Of a stretch of DNA of 64,000 nucleotides, positions 26,904 through 36,713 are shown piece after piece; the first letter of the stretch is position 1; each line of letters begins with the position of its first letter. The notes beneath the pieces were generated by a model, which did no database searches, had not been told where the DNA came from, and saw only the letters and a program-made list of their open reading frames with translations. Source of the stretch: Limnohabitans sp. (GTDB lineage Bacteria > Pseudomonadota > Gammaproteobacteria > Burkholderiales > Burkholderiaceae_C); assembly GCA_024642215.1 (NCBI GenBank), contig JAHEBO010000016.1, forward strand, positions 39,783 through 103,782. The letters run 5' to 3'. The translations under genes were made by a program, and so were the position numbers.

Positions 26904-28871
26904 TTAAACCAACAGCGCATTCACACGGCGCACATAAGCCGCTGGATCATCTGGCATGCCGCCTTCAGCCAGCAAAGCTTGGTCAAACAAAATGTTGGCC
27001 AGGTCGTGAAAGTGCACAGAGCCCTCGAGCTTTTTCACCAAGGCATGCTCAGGGTTCACCTCCAACACGGGCTTCGATTCAGGGGCCTCTTGGCCCGCTT
27101 GCTTCAGCATGCGCGCCAACTGCATGCTCATGCCGTTGTCGGTCACCACCAAACATGCCGGTGAGTCCACCAAGCGGCTGGTGACGCGCACGTCTTCGGC
27201 TTTGTCTTTCAAAGCTTCTTTCAGTTTGGCCAACAAAGGCTTGAAAGTTTCGGCCGCTTCTTCAGCGGCTTTCTTTTCTTCTTCGTCTTGCAAGCTGCCC
27301 AAGTCAAAGGCGCCTTTGGCCACACTTTGCATGGGCGTGCCATCAAACTCGTGCATGAAGTTCAGTGCCCACTCATCCACGCGGTCGGTCATGAGCAAGA
27401 CTTCAATGCCCTTCTTTTTAAACACTTCCAACTGAGGACTGTGTTTGGCCGCAGCCAGTGTGTCGGCTGTGATGTAGTAAATGGCTTCTTGGCCTTCTTT
27501 CATGCGCGCTTTGTAGTCGGCCAAGGACGCGCTCACTTCGTCAGATGAAGTGGATGCAAAGCGCAACAGTTTGGCCAAGCGATCGCGGTTGCCAAAGTCT
27601 TCGCCCAAACCTTCTTTCAGTACCGCACCAAACTCTTTGTAGAAGCGGGTGTATTGACCTTGTTTGGCTTTGTCTTCTTCGCTCACGACGTCGGTCACGC
27701 CGTCTTCAGAAGCCGCAGGTGCTTCATTGTGTTTGGCCAAGTCTTCCAACATGGACAACACGCGCTTGGTGCAACCTTCGCGAATGGCTTTGACGTCGCG
27801 GCTTTCTTGCAGCAATTCGCGGCTCACGTTCAAAGGCAAATCGGCAGAGTCGACCACGCCTTTGACAAAGCGCAAGTAACTGGGCATGAGCGCTTCGGCA
27901 TCGTCCATGATGAAGACGCGCTTGACGTACAACTTGATGCCTGCTTTTTTGTCACGGTTCCACAAGTCTTGAGGCGCTTGCGAAGGAATGTACAAAAGCT
28001 GGGTGTACTCGGTGCTGCCTTCCACACGGTTGTGTGTCCAAGTCAGGGGCTCGGCAAAGTCTTTGCTAATTTGTTGGTAGAAGTCTTTGTACTGTTCTTC
28101 GGTCACGTCTTTCTTAGGACGTGTCCACAAAGCGGTGGCTTTGTTGATGGCTTCCCATTCGCCGGTTTTGACCATGCTGCCGGGTTGACGGCCTTCGCTT
28201 TCGTCTTTGCCAATCAGTTCGCCATCTTGCCACTCTTCTTTTTCCATCAAGATGGGCAAGCTGATGTGGTCGGAATATTTGCCAACGATTTCTTTCAGCT
28301 TCCAGGTGTTGGCGTATTGCAAGGCATCTTCTCGCAGGTGCAAGATGATGCTGGTGCCGCGGGTGGCGCGCTCTATGGCTTCCACTTCAAAGTCGCCCGT
28401 GCCGCCGCTGATCCAGCGTACGCCTTCGGAGGTGGGTGCACCGGCGCGGCGTGTTTCAACGGTAATCTTGTCGGCCACAATAAAACCAGAATAGAAGCCC
28501 ACGCCAAACTGGCCAATGAGCTGCGCATCCGACTTCTGATCGCCCGACAGTTTGCTCATGAAGTCTTTGGTGCCGCTCTTGGCAATGGTGCCCAAGTTGT
28601 CGATGGCTTCTTGCGCCGTCATGCCAATGCCATTGTCGGCAATGGTCAAGGTCTTGGTCTCGGTGTCAAACGACAATCGCACTTCCAAGTTGGGTTGGTT
28701 CTCATACAGCGCGTCGTTGTTCAGGGCTTCGAAGCGCAGCTTGTCGCAAGCGTCAGACGCGTTGGACACCAACTCGCGCACAAAAATTTCGGGGTTGGAA
28801 TACAGCGAATGCGTTACCAAGTGGAGCAGCTGGGCTACTTCGGCCTGAAAGGCATGGGTCTTTTTGGTCAT
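26904..28871 (-). CDS. htpG: Chaperone HtpG (Hsp90)
   Basis: The 655-residue protein is bacterial Hsp90, an ATP-dependent cytoplasmic chaperone. The N-terminal GHKL ATPase has [12 protein letters not shown] (ATP-binding Asn/Asp), [24 protein letters not shown] and [11 protein letters not shown]; the middle domain has [27 protein letters not shown], and the C-terminal domain has the dimerisation region. The start [12 protein letters not shown] at 28871 is preferred; a TTG two codons earlier is possible. It is slightly longer than E. coli HtpG (624). It is transcribed alone toward the srkA terminator. I found no clear sigma-32 promoter upstream. Confidence 0.97.
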   Translation of the reverse strand: MTKKTHAFQAEVAQLLHLVTHSLYSNPEIFVRELVSNASDACDKLRFEALNNDALYENQPNLEVRLSFDTETKTLTIADNGIGMTAQEAIDNLGTIAKSGTKDFMSKLSGDQKSDAQLIGQFGVGFYSGFIVADKITVETRRAGAPTSEGVRWISGGTGDFEVEAIERATRGTSIILHLREDALQYANTWKLKEIVGKYSDHISLPILMEKEEWQDGELIGKDESEGRQPGSMVKTGEWEAINKATALWTRPKKDVTEEQYKDFYQQISKDFAEPLTWTHNRVEGSTEYTQLLYIPSQAPQDLWNRDKKAGIKLYVKRVFIMDDAEALMPSYLRFVKGVVDSADLPLNVSRELLQESRDVKAIREGCTKRVLSMLEDLAKHNEAPAASEDGVTDVVSEEDKAKQGQYTRFYKEFGAVLKEGLGEDFGNRDRLAKLLRFASTSSDEVSASLADYKARMKEGQEAIYYITADTLAAAKHSPQLEVFKKKGIEVLLMTDRVDEWALNFMHEFDGTPMQSVAKGAFDLGSLQDEEEKKAAEEAAETFKPLLAKLKEALKDKAEDVRVTSRLVDSPACLVVTDNGMSMQLARMLKQAGQEAPESKPVLEVNPEHALVKKLEGSVHFHDLANILFDQALLAEGGMPDDPAAYVRRVNALLV

Positions 28872-28943
28872 CTTCAAATCGATACAAAGCGGTTAAAAAG
28901 GTACTTGCCTTCGCAAAGAAAAAGGCAAGCTCAGGGTTTCAAC

Positions 28944-28974
28944 AACCCACCACCCCCAGAATTGGGGATGGGTT
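28944..28974 (-). terminator. Hairpin downstream of the iron-type binding protein gene
   Basis: Nested arms AACCCA/TGGGTT (28944-28949 with 28969-28974) and CCCC/GGGG (28954-28957 with 28964-28967) form an interrupted stem. It lies after the stop of the minus-strand binding-protein gene and before htpG. The T tract is poor on the minus strand, so termination is only likely. Confidence 0.45.
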
Positions 28975-29008
28975 TTGAAATTTCAAGGCGTGCGGTGGTC
29001 TTGGTGAA

Positions 29009-30046
29009 TCAGCGAGCTTGCGCGCCCACTTCCTTGTTCCAACGGTCTAGCAGGCGCTTGCGCTCAGCCGCTTTGCCGTATTTCTCGAAGTCGTACTTGA
29101 TCAAACGAACGTCATCGAGGGAGGGGATGCGGGGATCGGGCTTGAAGGTTTTGTTGGCTGGAAATTGCAAACTGCCTGACAGCCCACCAATTTTTTGTCC
29201 TTCAGGGCTCATCAGCCAGTCGTAGTATTGCTTTGCTGCCTCGGCATTGCGAGCCCCTTTGATCAAGGCGATGCCGCCAATTTCATAGCTGGTGCCTTCG
29301 CAGGGCGCACCCGATTGCACGGGGTATTTGTTGTGTTTCCAGAGGTCAAAGCCAAAGATAAAGCTGACGCCCACGGCCACTTCGCCTTTGGCCACGTTGG
29401 GCGCTTGCGCGGTGCCACTGCGGGTGTATTGCGTGACGTTTGGGTTCAGCCTCTTCATGTAGTCGAAGGCGGCGTCTTCTCCCATCAATTGCACCAATCC
29501 CGCCAAGATGGTGTAGGCCGTACCGCTAGAGGCAGGGTGTGACGTTTCAACCTCGCCTTTGTAAATAGGCTTGAGCAAATCAGACCAGCATTTGGGCGCA
29601 GGTAAGTTTTTCTTTTTCAGCAGTTCTGTGTTCCAACCAAAGCCAATGGCGCTGGTGTAGAACCCCCCCACTTTGTTTTCAGACATGGCGTATTGGCGCA
29701 CGCTCCAGCCATACAAATCGTTGATGTAGGCAGGGCGATAAGGGGTCAGTAAACCCATCTCGGCTGCTTGCAAAAATGGATCGCCTGTGCCGCCCCACCA
29801 GATGTCGGTTTTGGGATTGGCGGCTTCGGCTCGAATTTGTGCCAAGGCTTCACCTGTGGCTTTGCGGGTTTGCAAGACGGTCACGCCGGTGGCTTTGGTA
29901 AAGGCTTGTGCCGCCATCTCGCACCAGCTTTGGTCGGTGCTACAAATGGCATTGACCGTGGCCGCTTGTGCATGGATGCCCATCAAGCTGCTGACCAAGA
30001 CCCCAGCAAGGCTGTGTTTCAAGGTTTTCATGGCGGTTGTGTTCAT
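29009..30046 (-). CDS. Iron(III)-type ABC transporter substrate-binding protein, orphan
   Basis: The 345-residue protein is a type 2 periplasmic binding protein of the AfuA/FbpA family. The signal peptide (MKTLKHSLAGVLVSSLMGIHAQA after five residues) is cleaved near ATVNAICST. The mature part has FTKATGVTVLQTRKATGEALAQIRAEAANPKTDIWWGGTGDPFLQA, typical of ferric-iron, phosphonate or thiamine receptors in this group. Two tyrosines used for iron in FbpA are not obvious, so the ligand may not be iron. No permease or ATPase genes adjoin. It lies between htpG and the pseudouridine synthase on the same strand. Confidence 0.86.
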   Translation of the reverse strand: MNTTAMKTLKHSLAGVLVSSLMGIHAQAATVNAICSTDQSWCEMAAQAFTKATGVTVLQTRKATGEALAQIRAEAANPKTDIWWGGTGDPFLQAAEMGLLTPYRPAYINDLYGWSVRQYAMSENKVGGFYTSAIGFGWNTELLKKKNLPAPKCWSDLLKPIYKGEVETSHPASSGTAYTILAGLVQLMGEDAAFDYMKRLNPNVTQYTRSGTAQAPNVAKGEVAVGVSFIFGFDLWKHNKYPVQSGAPCEGTSYEIGGIALIKGARNAEAAKQYYDWLMSPEGQKIGGLSGSLQFPANKTFKPDPRIPSLDDVRLIKYDFEKYGKAAERKRLLDRWNKEVGAQAR

Positions 30047-30092
30047 GATGTATTTGTTCTCAAGCGTTGCTTGCGGCGCAAGCGTTCAAAGT

Positions 30093-30947
30093 TTAAAAAC
30101 TCTCTTTAGGACCCAGGTAGCGCCATTGCCCCACAGGCAGTGCACCCAAATGCACGCGCCCCATGCGAATGCGTTTCAGGCCCACCACCTTCAGTCCTAC
30201 TTGTTCGCACATGCGGCGAATTTGTCGTTTCTTGCCTTCTTTCAAGACAAAGCGCAGTTGTTCTGGGTTTTGCCATTCCACTTGCGCTGGCTTCAAAGGC
30301 TTGCCATCCAAGCTCAAGCCGTGACGCAGTCTTTGCATTTGTGCGGGCGGAAAGTGTGCCTGCACGTTGACCGAAATATCGCCCTGCGGACCGGCGCAGG
30401 TCACGCGCACCAAATACTCTTTCTCCATGTCTGAGTCTTCGCCAATCAATTGGCGTGCGACACGGCCATCTTGCGTCATCACCAACAAGCCGACGGAGTC
30501 AATGTCCAAACGACCTGCTGGCGCAAGGCCTTTGAATTGCACGGGGCTGAACCTGATGTGCGTGGAGTCGCCAGACCACTGATTGCGAGCTTGAAACAGC
30601 ACCATGGCGGGCTCGTGGCCGTCTTCGGCTTGACCGCTCACATAGCCCATGGGCTTGTGCAGCAAGACCGTCACTTGCTGTTCTTGGTGTTCTTGGGCCG
30701 CGCGCTCCACTGTGATGCGATCGGCCGAGCCCACTTGCATGCCCATCTCGGCGACCTTGCCATTGACCAAGACCCAGCCTTGTTCAATCCAAGCATCGGC
30801 TTCGCGGCGGGAACACAGGCCTAGTTCGGCCATGCGCTTGTTCAAGCGCACGGTGGTGGCGCCGGTGGCACTGGGGTGCGCGCTAGACACCGCATTCGCA
30901 GGCCGAGGTGCGCGGGTGAAGGTAGGTTTGGCAGGAGGCTGGTTCAT
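30093..30947 (-). CDS. 23S rRNA pseudouridine synthase, RsuA/RluF family
   Basis: The 284-residue enzyme isomerises uridine in rRNA. An S4 RNA-binding domain ([30 protein letters not shown], about 35-65) precedes the catalytic domain, whose aspartate is in [45 protein letters not shown] near the C-terminus is the RsuA-family end. The sequence is closest to RluF among E. coli paralogues, but RluB/RluE cannot be excluded. The N-terminal 30 residues are a Pro/Ala-rich tail. Its ATG overlaps the stop of the Crp/Fnr regulator (ATGA), so they share a transcript. Confidence 0.88.
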   Translation of the reverse strand: MNQPPAKPTFTRAPRPANAVSSAHPSATGATTVRLNKRMAELGLCSRREADAWIEQGWVLVNGKVAEMGMQVGSADRITVERAAQEHQEQQVTVLLHKPMGYVSGQAEDGHEPAMVLFQARNQWSGDSTHIRFSPVQFKGLAPAGRLDIDSVGLLVMTQDGRVARQLIGEDSDMEKEYLVRVTCAGPQGDISVNVQAHFPPAQMQRLRHGLSLDGKPLKPAQVEWQNPEQLRFVLKEGKKRQIRRMCEQVGLKVVGLKRIRMGRVHLGALPVGQWRYLGPKESF

Positions 30948-31687
30948 AAAGTTTTTTCTTTGACCTGATTGTCTCTGTTTCTGCGGTCAATCATGCGGGT
31001 TCGCAGGCCCTGCAGATCCAAAATTCGCAAACCACCATATTCCACACGTATCAACTCTTCTTCCTGCAGGTGGATCAACGCCTCGTTCACGCGCTGTCTG
31101 GACAAACCGACCAAGTAAGCCAGTTCTTGCTGCGTGATGCGCAGCAAATCACCCACGCCAGAGAACAGCACCGGATTGAACAAGGCCGCCAAGTTGCGCG
31201 CGACTCGCAAGTCGGGATTGTTCAAGCGGTCAAACTCGCGCGCTGCAATGAACTGGCCCAAGCGTTCATTCAACTGGTTCATCACAAAGCGGTTGAAGCC
31301 CAGTGAGTTGTCGATCAGCCAATGAAATGTTTCCAGCGGTAAACCCGCCACGACGCTGGCTCGCAAGGCTTGGATGTTGTAACGATAGACCTCCCGCTTC
31401 AAAGCCGTCCCCTCACCAAACCAACCGCCTGGTGGCACGCCTGTAAAGGTCATGGTCTGGCCATCTTCGTTGTCACTGCTCATTTTTAAGAGGCCCGACA
31501 CCGTGCCAAACCAATAGGTCACAGGCCGCCCAACGCGGCACACAAAATCACCTTTTTCGGCATCGCCCACACGCAAGGCGTTGATGGCGCGCTCACGCTC
31601 TTTGGGTAAGAGCAAAGGCAGCCAAGGAATATTGGCCAATTCCTCGTCGCTTGGCGGTCGCCTTCTTTGATGCAGGTCAGATTTCAT
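30944..31687 (-). CDS. Crp/Fnr-family transcriptional regulator
   Basis: This 247-residue regulator has an N-terminal cyclic-nucleotide-binding-like domain (about 35-150; [29 protein letters not shown]) and a C-terminal helix-turn-helix ([30 protein letters not shown]). No FNR-type cysteine cluster is seen, so it is not an oxygen sensor of the FNR kind. The start [10 protein letters not shown] at 31687 is preferred over an upstream ATG (31765), which would add 26 non-family residues. It is divergent from the acyl-CoA ligase/LIV operon and is the best candidate for its regulator. Palindromes lie in the 167-base gap between them. Confidence 0.88.
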   Translation of the reverse strand: MKSDLHQRRRPPSDEELANIPWLPLLLPKERERAINALRVGDAEKGDFVCRVGRPVTYWFGTVSGLLKMSSDNEDGQTMTFTGVPPGGWFGEGTALKREVYRYNIQALRASVVAGLPLETFHWLIDNSLGFNRFVMNQLNERLGQFIAAREFDRLNNPDLRVARNLAALFNPVLFSGVGDLLRITQQELAYLVGLSRQRVNEALIHLQEEELIRVEYGGLRILDLQGLRTRMIDRRNRDNQVKEKTL

Positions 31688-31711
31688 GTCATCTTCATGT
31701 AAGACGTTGAT

Positions 31712-31776
31712 AATCCTAGGGAAAATCCTAGTGGGTGTTGCTGAAGATTGTCGTCGAAACGACAACTTGACGTCAA
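31712..31776. promoter_or_regulatory. Operator-like repeats between crp/fnr gene and ligase-LIV operon
   Basis: Three elements are seen. A direct repeat AATCCTAG occurs at 31712-31719 and 31724-31731, about one helical turn apart. A perfect inverted repeat TTGTCGT-CGAA-ACGACAA spans 31748-31765. A perfect palindrome TTGACGTCAA spans 31767-31776. The last resembles Crp/Fnr half-sites (TTGA/TCAA) but lacks the usual 4-base spacer. All sit in the short divergent promoter region, so at least one is likely an operator. Confidence 0.5.
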
Positions 31777-31854
31777 ATGCAAGTCTAGCATTCAGTCCAA
31801 GAAATCAACAAGTCTCTTCTTTTTGGACGAGACGGTGACCCAACCAGGACCCGT

Positions 31855-33801
31855 ATGCAGACGACCTTTCCTCAATTGCTTCTGGCACATGCCGCCCAGC
31901 GCCCCACGGCGCCGGCCATGCGTGAAAAAGAATATGGCATTTGGCAAACCATCAGCTGGCAAGACATGGCCACCATGGTGACGCACATGGCGTGTGGCCT
32001 GCACCAAGCAGGCTTGATGCGCGGTGAACACATGATTGTGGTGGGCTCCAACCGTCCCCGTCTTTACGCCACCATGTTGGCGGCGCAATCTTTGGGCGCC
32101 ATCCCTGTGCCTTTGTACCAAGATGCAGTGGCCGCTGAATGCGTGTTCCCCATGACCAACGCCGAAGTGCGTTTGTGCGTGGTGGAAGATCAAGAGCAGG
32201 TCGACAAAATGTTGGAAGTGCGCGAGTCTTACCCCGCACTGGCACACATCTACTTTGACGATCCGCGTGGCTTGCGCAAATACGACGAACCTGGCTTAGG
32301 TTCTGTGGACGAGTTGTTGGCCGCTGGTGCCGTGTTTGCCAAACAGCATCCCGACTTTTACAAAGCGCAAGTGGACTTAGGTTCCAAAGAAGACGTGGCC
32401 GCCATGTTCTTCACCTCTGGTACCACGGGCAATCCCAAAGGTGTGGTGCACACGCACGGCACCTTGATTGACCGCGCTCAAGCAGGTGCTGAGTTTGATC
32501 GACTCACCAGCAATGAAGACGTGCTGGCCTATTTGCCACCCGCTTGGATTGGTCAAAACATTTTCAGCTACGCACAATGGTTGGTGGCCGGTTATGTGGT
32601 CAATTGCCCAGAGTCAGCCGCCACGGTCACCATCGACTTGAAAGAAATTGGCCCTACGTATTACTTCGCACCCCCTCGGGTGTTTGAAGGCATGCTGACC
32701 AGCGTGAGCATTCGCATGGAAGACGCCAGTGCCATCAAGCGCAACATGTACAAATACTTCATGCGCCTGGCCAAAAAAGTGGGCCCTAAGCGCATGGACG
32801 GCGAGTCGATTGGCTTCTTCAGCAGCCTGATGTATGGCTTGGGCAACTTGTTGGTGTACGGCCCCTTGCGCAACAACATCGGCTTTAGCCGCGTGCGTGT
32901 GGCCTACACCGCCGGTGAAGCGATCGGCCCCGATTTGTTCACGTTTTACCGCTCCATTGGTGTGAACTTGAAACAGTTGTACGGTTCTACCGAAACGGCT
33001 GTGTTTGTGTGCTTGCAACCCGACAACCAAGCGCGCGCCGATACAGTGGGTGTGCCTTGCCGCGGGGTTGAAATTAAAGTGGCCGACAACGGCGAGATCT
33101 TGGTGAAGTCGCCAGGCTTGCTCAAGGGCTATTACAAAAACCCAGAAGCCACCGCCGAAGTGCTGACGGCCGATGGGTGGTATCACACCAGCGATGCCGG
33201 CTTCTTGGACAGCCATGGCCACCTCAAAATCATCGACCGCGTGAAAGACGTGGGCCGCATCAAAGGCGGCAGCAACGACGGTGCCATGTTTGCGCCGAAG
33301 TACGTCGAGAACAAACTCAAGTTCTTCCCGCACATCAAAGAAGTGGTGGCCTATGGCGACCAGCGCGAAAAAGTGTGCGTCATGATCAACGTCGATTTTG
33401 ATGCCGTGGGCAACTGGGCCGAGCGCCGCAACCTGCCTTACGCGGGATATACCGACTTGGCACAAAAGCCAGAAGTCTACGAACTCATCAGAGATTGTGT
33501 GGAGCAAGTCAATGCCGATTTGGCCGAAGACGATTTGTTGGCGGGTAGCCAAGTGAGTCGCTTCTTGGTGCTGCACAAAGAACTCGATGCCGATGACGGC
33601 GAACTCACGCGCACCAACAAGGTCCGCCGCGGTTTCATTGCCGAGAAGTACCAGCCCTTGGTCGACGCTTTGTATGGCGGCTTGACCACCCAGTTCATTG
33701 AAACGGTTGTGAAGTTTGAAGACGGACGCACAGGCAGTGTCAGCGCCACCCTCAAGATTTCCGATGCCAAAACATTTGCCCCTGTGAAGGCTGCAGCATG
33801 A
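31855..33801 (+). CDS. AMP-dependent acyl-CoA synthetase (FadD-like)
   Basis: The 648-residue enzyme activates a carboxylic acid to its CoA thioester through an acyl-AMP. The ATP loop is canonical (AMFFTSGTTGNPKGVVHTH, about 180-198), with LKQLYGSTETAVF and the hinge GWYHTSDAGFLDSHGHLKIIDRVKDVGRIKGG. Length and the long insert resemble long-chain ligases. It heads a run of seven genes and its stop overlaps the LivG start by ATGA, so transport and activation are coupled. Substrate could be a medium/long-chain or aryl acid; the PaaK-like gene at the far end of the operon hints at aromatic acids. AGGA precedes the ATG. Confidence 0.93.
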   Translation: MQTTFPQLLLAHAAQRPTAPAMREKEYGIWQTISWQDMATMVTHMACGLHQAGLMRGEHMIVVGSNRPRLYATMLAAQSLGAIPVPLYQDAVAAECVFPMTNAEVRLCVVEDQEQVDKMLEVRESYPALAHIYFDDPRGLRKYDEPGLGSVDELLAAGAVFAKQHPDFYKAQVDLGSKEDVAAMFFTSGTTGNPKGVVHTHGTLIDRAQAGAEFDRLTSNEDVLAYLPPAWIGQNIFSYAQWLVAGYVVNCPESAATVTIDLKEIGPTYYFAPPRVFEGMLTSVSIRMEDASAIKRNMYKYFMRLAKKVGPKRMDGESIGFFSSLMYGLGNLLVYGPLRNNIGFSRVRVAYTAGEAIGPDLFTFYRSIGVNLKQLYGSTETAVFVCLQPDNQARADTVGVPCRGVEIKVADNGEILVKSPGLLKGYYKNPEATAEVLTADGWYHTSDAGFLDSHGHLKIIDRVKDVGRIKGGSNDGAMFAPKYVENKLKFFPHIKEVVAYGDQREKVCVMINVDFDAVGNWAERRNLPYAGYTDLAQKPEVYELIRDCVEQVNADLAEDDLLAGSQVSRFLVLHKELDADDGELTRTNKVRRGFIAEKYQPLVDALYGGLTTQFIETVVKFEDGRTGSVSATLKISDAKTFAPVKAAA

Positions 33802-34580
33802 CAAAACACATTGGCGACGTCATCCTTGACGTTCAAAACATCAGCCTCCGATTTGGTGGTGTGAAAGCACTCACCGACATTTCTTTCAATGTCAAAGAAC
33901 ATGAAATTCGCGCCATCATTGGCCCCAACGGCGCCGGCAAAAGCTCCATGCTCAATTGCATCAATGGTGTCTACACGCCGCAAGAGGGCAGCATCACCTT
34001 CCGCGGTCAAACCTTCGACCACATGAACAGCCGCCAAGTGGCTGAAATGGGCGTGGCCCGTACTTTCCAAAACTTGGCATTGTTCAAAGGCATGAGCGTG
34101 ATCGACAACATCATGACGGGCCGCAACTTGCGCATGAAGAGCAACATCTTGATGCAAGCCTTGCGCATTGGCCCTGCCGAAAACGAAGAGATCAAACACC
34201 GCGAACGCGTGGAAGAGATCATCGACTTTTTGGAAATTCAGGCTTTCCGAAAAACACCCGTGGGCCAATTGCCTTACGGTTTGCAAAAGCGCGTCGACTT
34301 GGGCCGTGCGTTGGCCATGGAGCCCCAAGTCTTGTTGCTCGACGAGCCGATGGCCGGCATGAACGTTGAAGAGAAACAAGACATGTGCCGTTTCATCTTG
34401 GATGTGAACGACGAGTTTGGTTGCACCATCGTGTTGATTGAACACGACATGGGTGTGGTGATGGACATCTCCGATCGCGTGGTGGTGCTTGACTACGGCA
34501 AAAAAATTGGCGACGGGACACCCGAAGAAGTTCGCAACAACGAAGAAGTGATCAGCGCCTATTTGGGCACTTCACACTAA
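33798..34580 (+). CDS. livG: Branched-chain-type ABC transporter ATP-binding protein LivG
   Basis: The 260-residue ATPase is one of the two nucleotide-binding subunits of a LIV-I-type importer. Walker A is GPNGAGKSSMLNC (about 39-51), the LivG-typical GVARTFQNLALFKGMSVIDNIMTGRN follows, then the degenerate signature LPYGLQKRVDLGRALAM and Walker B LLLDEPMAGMN. The C-terminus carries the LivG-type IVLIEHDMGVVMDISDRVVVLDYGKKI. It overlaps the ligase gene by ATGA and is 16 bases before livH. Ligands of such clusters next to acyl-CoA ligases are often aromatic or organic acids rather than amino acids. Confidence 0.93.
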   Translation: MTKHIGDVILDVQNISLRFGGVKALTDISFNVKEHEIRAIIGPNGAGKSSMLNCINGVYTPQEGSITFRGQTFDHMNSRQVAEMGVARTFQNLALFKGMSVIDNIMTGRNLRMKSNILMQALRIGPAENEEIKHRERVEEIIDFLEIQAFRKTPVGQLPYGLQKRVDLGRALAMEPQVLLLDEPMAGMNVEEKQDMCRFILDVNDEFGCTIVLIEHDMGVVMDISDRVVVLDYGKKIGDGTPEEVRNNEEVISAYLGTSH

Positions 34581-34596
34581 GCACAAGGACAGCAAA

Positions 34597-35526
34597 ATGG
34601 GATTTTTTCTTGAAACCTTGATTGGCGGCCTGATGGCCGGCATGCTCTATTCCTTGGTGGCCTTGGGCTTCGTGCTCATTTACAAAGCCTCGGGCGTGTT
34701 CAACTTTGCACAAGGCGCGATGGTGCTGTTTGCTGCATTGGCCATGGCGCGATTCGCCGAATGGATTCCAGCGTATGCCGGTATCACAAGCCCTGTGGCA
34801 GCCAACTTCATTGCCTTTGCATTGGCAGCAGGTGTCATGTTCATTGTGGCTTGGGTCATTGAATTCTTGGTGCTCCGTCATTTGGTGAACCAAGAGGGCA
34901 CCACGCTCCTCATGGCCACCTTGGGTATTACGTATTTCTTGGATGGTGTGGGTCAATCTATCTTCGGTAGCGACATTTACAAAATTGACATTGGCATGCC
35001 CAAAGAACCTTTGATGGCTTTTGAGCAAGCCTTTGAAGGCGGCATCATGATCAACCAAGAAGACATGGTGGCGGCTGCCATTGCCGCAGTGTTGGTGGCG
35101 GCCCTCAGTGTGTTCTTCCAAAAAACTACCACAGGCCGTGCTTTGCGTGCGGTGGCCGATGATCACCAAGCCGCGCAATCAATTGGCATTCCCTTGAATC
35201 GAATTTGGGTCATTGTCTGGTGCGTGGCAGGCATTGTGGCTTTGGTGGCCGGCATGATTTGGGGCTCCAAGTTGGGCGTTCAATTCTCCTTGTCAACGGT
35301 GGCCTTGCGCGCATTGCCGGTGGTGATTTTGGGCGGTTTGACTTCCGTGCCTGGCGCCATCATTGGCGGTCTCATCATTGGTGTGGGCGAAAAATTATCT
35401 GAAGTTTTCTTGGGCCCTTATGTCGGTGGTGGCATTGAAATCTGGTTCGCCTATGTGCTGGCCTTGGGTTTCTTGCTCGTCCGTCCTCAAGGTTTGTTTG
35501 GTGAAAAGATCATCGATCGCGTTTGA
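34597..35526 (+). CDS. livH: Branched-chain-type ABC transporter permease LivH
   Basis: This 309-residue inner-membrane permease has about eight hydrophobic helices. The start GFFLETLIGGLMAGMLYSLVALGFVLIYKASGVFNFAQGAM is the LivH signature, in which the N-terminal helix leads into the conserved FNFAQG loop. The conserved cytoplasmic coupling segment TTTGRALRAVADDHQAAQSIGIPLNR is also present. AAGGACAGC precedes the ATG. It pairs with LivM downstream. Confidence 0.94.
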   Translation: MGFFLETLIGGLMAGMLYSLVALGFVLIYKASGVFNFAQGAMVLFAALAMARFAEWIPAYAGITSPVAANFIAFALAAGVMFIVAWVIEFLVLRHLVNQEGTTLLMATLGITYFLDGVGQSIFGSDIYKIDIGMPKEPLMAFEQAFEGGIMINQEDMVAAAIAAVLVAALSVFFQKTTTGRALRAVADDHQAAQSIGIPLNRIWVIVWCVAGIVALVAGMIWGSKLGVQFSLSTVALRALPVVILGGLTSVPGAIIGGLIIGVGEKLSEVFLGPYVGGGIEIWFAYVLALGFLLVRPQGLFGEKIIDRV

Positions 35527-35571
35527 TCCGCTGACGCAACCACTGAACCTTCACGATCTCAGAAAGAGTTT

Positions 35572-36648
35572 ATGTTTTACAGAGAAAACGGCCAATTCAA
35601 AACCAGCTACCAAGCTGACCAGCAAATTTTCCCCATTGCGCAAGATCGCTGGGGTGTGTTGCTCATCGTTGCATTTGCATTTTTCGCCGTGCCTTTCTTG
35701 GCCGACGAATACATGATGCGCGCCATCCTCATTCCTTTCCTCATTTTGTCGCTCGCTGCTTTGGGTGTGAACATCTTGGTGGGTTACTGCGGCCAGATCT
35801 CTTTGGGTTCGGGTGCCTTCATGGCGGTGGGCGCGTATGCCGCGTTTAACTGCTGGGTTCGCTTGGAAGGTATTCCGTTGGTAGGCGCTTTGCTGGTGGG
35901 CGGTTTCTTTGCCACTTTGGTGGGCATCTTTTTCGGCATTCCAAGCTTGCGTGTAAAGGGTCTGTATTTGTCCGTGGCCACTTTGGCTGCGCAGTTCTTC
36001 TGCGACTGGGCGTTCCTGCGCATCAAATGGTTCACCAACGACTCAGCTTCAGGCACGGCCTCCGTTGCCAATCTCACCGCTTTTGGTTTTGATGTGGTCA
36101 CGCCTTTGCAGAAATACATTTTCTGCTTGAGCGTATTGGTGGTCTTTGGTGTGTTGGCCAAGAATTTGGTGCGCGGCGCCATTGGCCGCGAGTGGATGGC
36201 CATTCGCGACATGGACGTGGCGGCGGCGGTCATTGGCATTCGCCCTATGTACGCCAAGCTCAGCGCGTTTGCGGTCAGCTCTTTCATTGTGGGCGTGGCT
36301 GGCGCACTTTGGGCTTTCGTTCACTTGGGCTCTTGGGAACCTGCCGCGTTCTCCGTAGACCGTTCATTCCAATTGCTGTTCATGGTGATCTTGGGCGGCA
36401 TGGGCTCCATCATGGGCAGCTTCTTTGGCGCAGGCTTCATTGTGGTGCTGCCCATTGCCATTAACTTGATTCTTCCCGTGTTGGGATCGCTGGTGGGTGT
36501 GGAGGTCAGCACCGCTGCCCTGACCCACGCAGAGCAAATTATTTTTGGTGCATTGATTGTGTGGTTCTTGATTGTGGAGCCGCACGGCTTGGCCAAATTG
36601 TGGAGTGTGGGCAAGCAAAAAATGCGTGTCTGGCCATTCCCTCACTGA
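35572..36648 (+). CDS. livM: Branched-chain-type ABC transporter permease LivM
   Basis: The 358-residue permease has the LivM pattern: a hydrophilic N-terminus of about 25 residues, then about ten helices with LGVNILVGYCGQISLGSGAFMAVGAYAAF and the coupling loop RGAIGREWMAIRDMDVAAAVIGIRPMYAKLSAFAVSS. It follows livH by 45 bases and is preceded by an AAAGAG ribosome binding site. The gap to the binding-protein gene (65 bases) is AT-rich with a strong ribosome binding site (AGGAGA). Confidence 0.93.
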   Translation: MFYRENGQFKTSYQADQQIFPIAQDRWGVLLIVAFAFFAVPFLADEYMMRAILIPFLILSLAALGVNILVGYCGQISLGSGAFMAVGAYAAFNCWVRLEGIPLVGALLVGGFFATLVGIFFGIPSLRVKGLYLSVATLAAQFFCDWAFLRIKWFTNDSASGTASVANLTAFGFDVVTPLQKYIFCLSVLVVFGVLAKNLVRGAIGREWMAIRDMDVAAAVIGIRPMYAKLSAFAVSSFIVGVAGALWAFVHLGSWEPAAFSVDRSFQLLFMVILGGMGSIMGSFFGAGFIVVLPIAINLILPVLGSLVGVEVSTAALTHAEQIIFGALIVWFLIVEPHGLAKLWSVGKQKMRVWPFPH

Positions 36649-36713
36649 TTTCGTCAGTCGTTTTATAAAAGTTTTTTCACTGCTTCTTTTAAATTTTCAA
36701 CAGGAGACAAACC

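Noticed and set aside
27654-29225. 523-residue open frame on the plus strand opposite htpG
   Set aside because: It runs antisense to a perfectly recognisable Hsp90 gene, has no family resemblance and no ribosome binding site; such shadows arise from the codon bias of the real gene.
32614-33804. 396-residue minus-strand frame opposite the acyl-CoA ligase
   Set aside because: Shadow frame: no domain, and the opposite strand has a complete ligase with all motifs.
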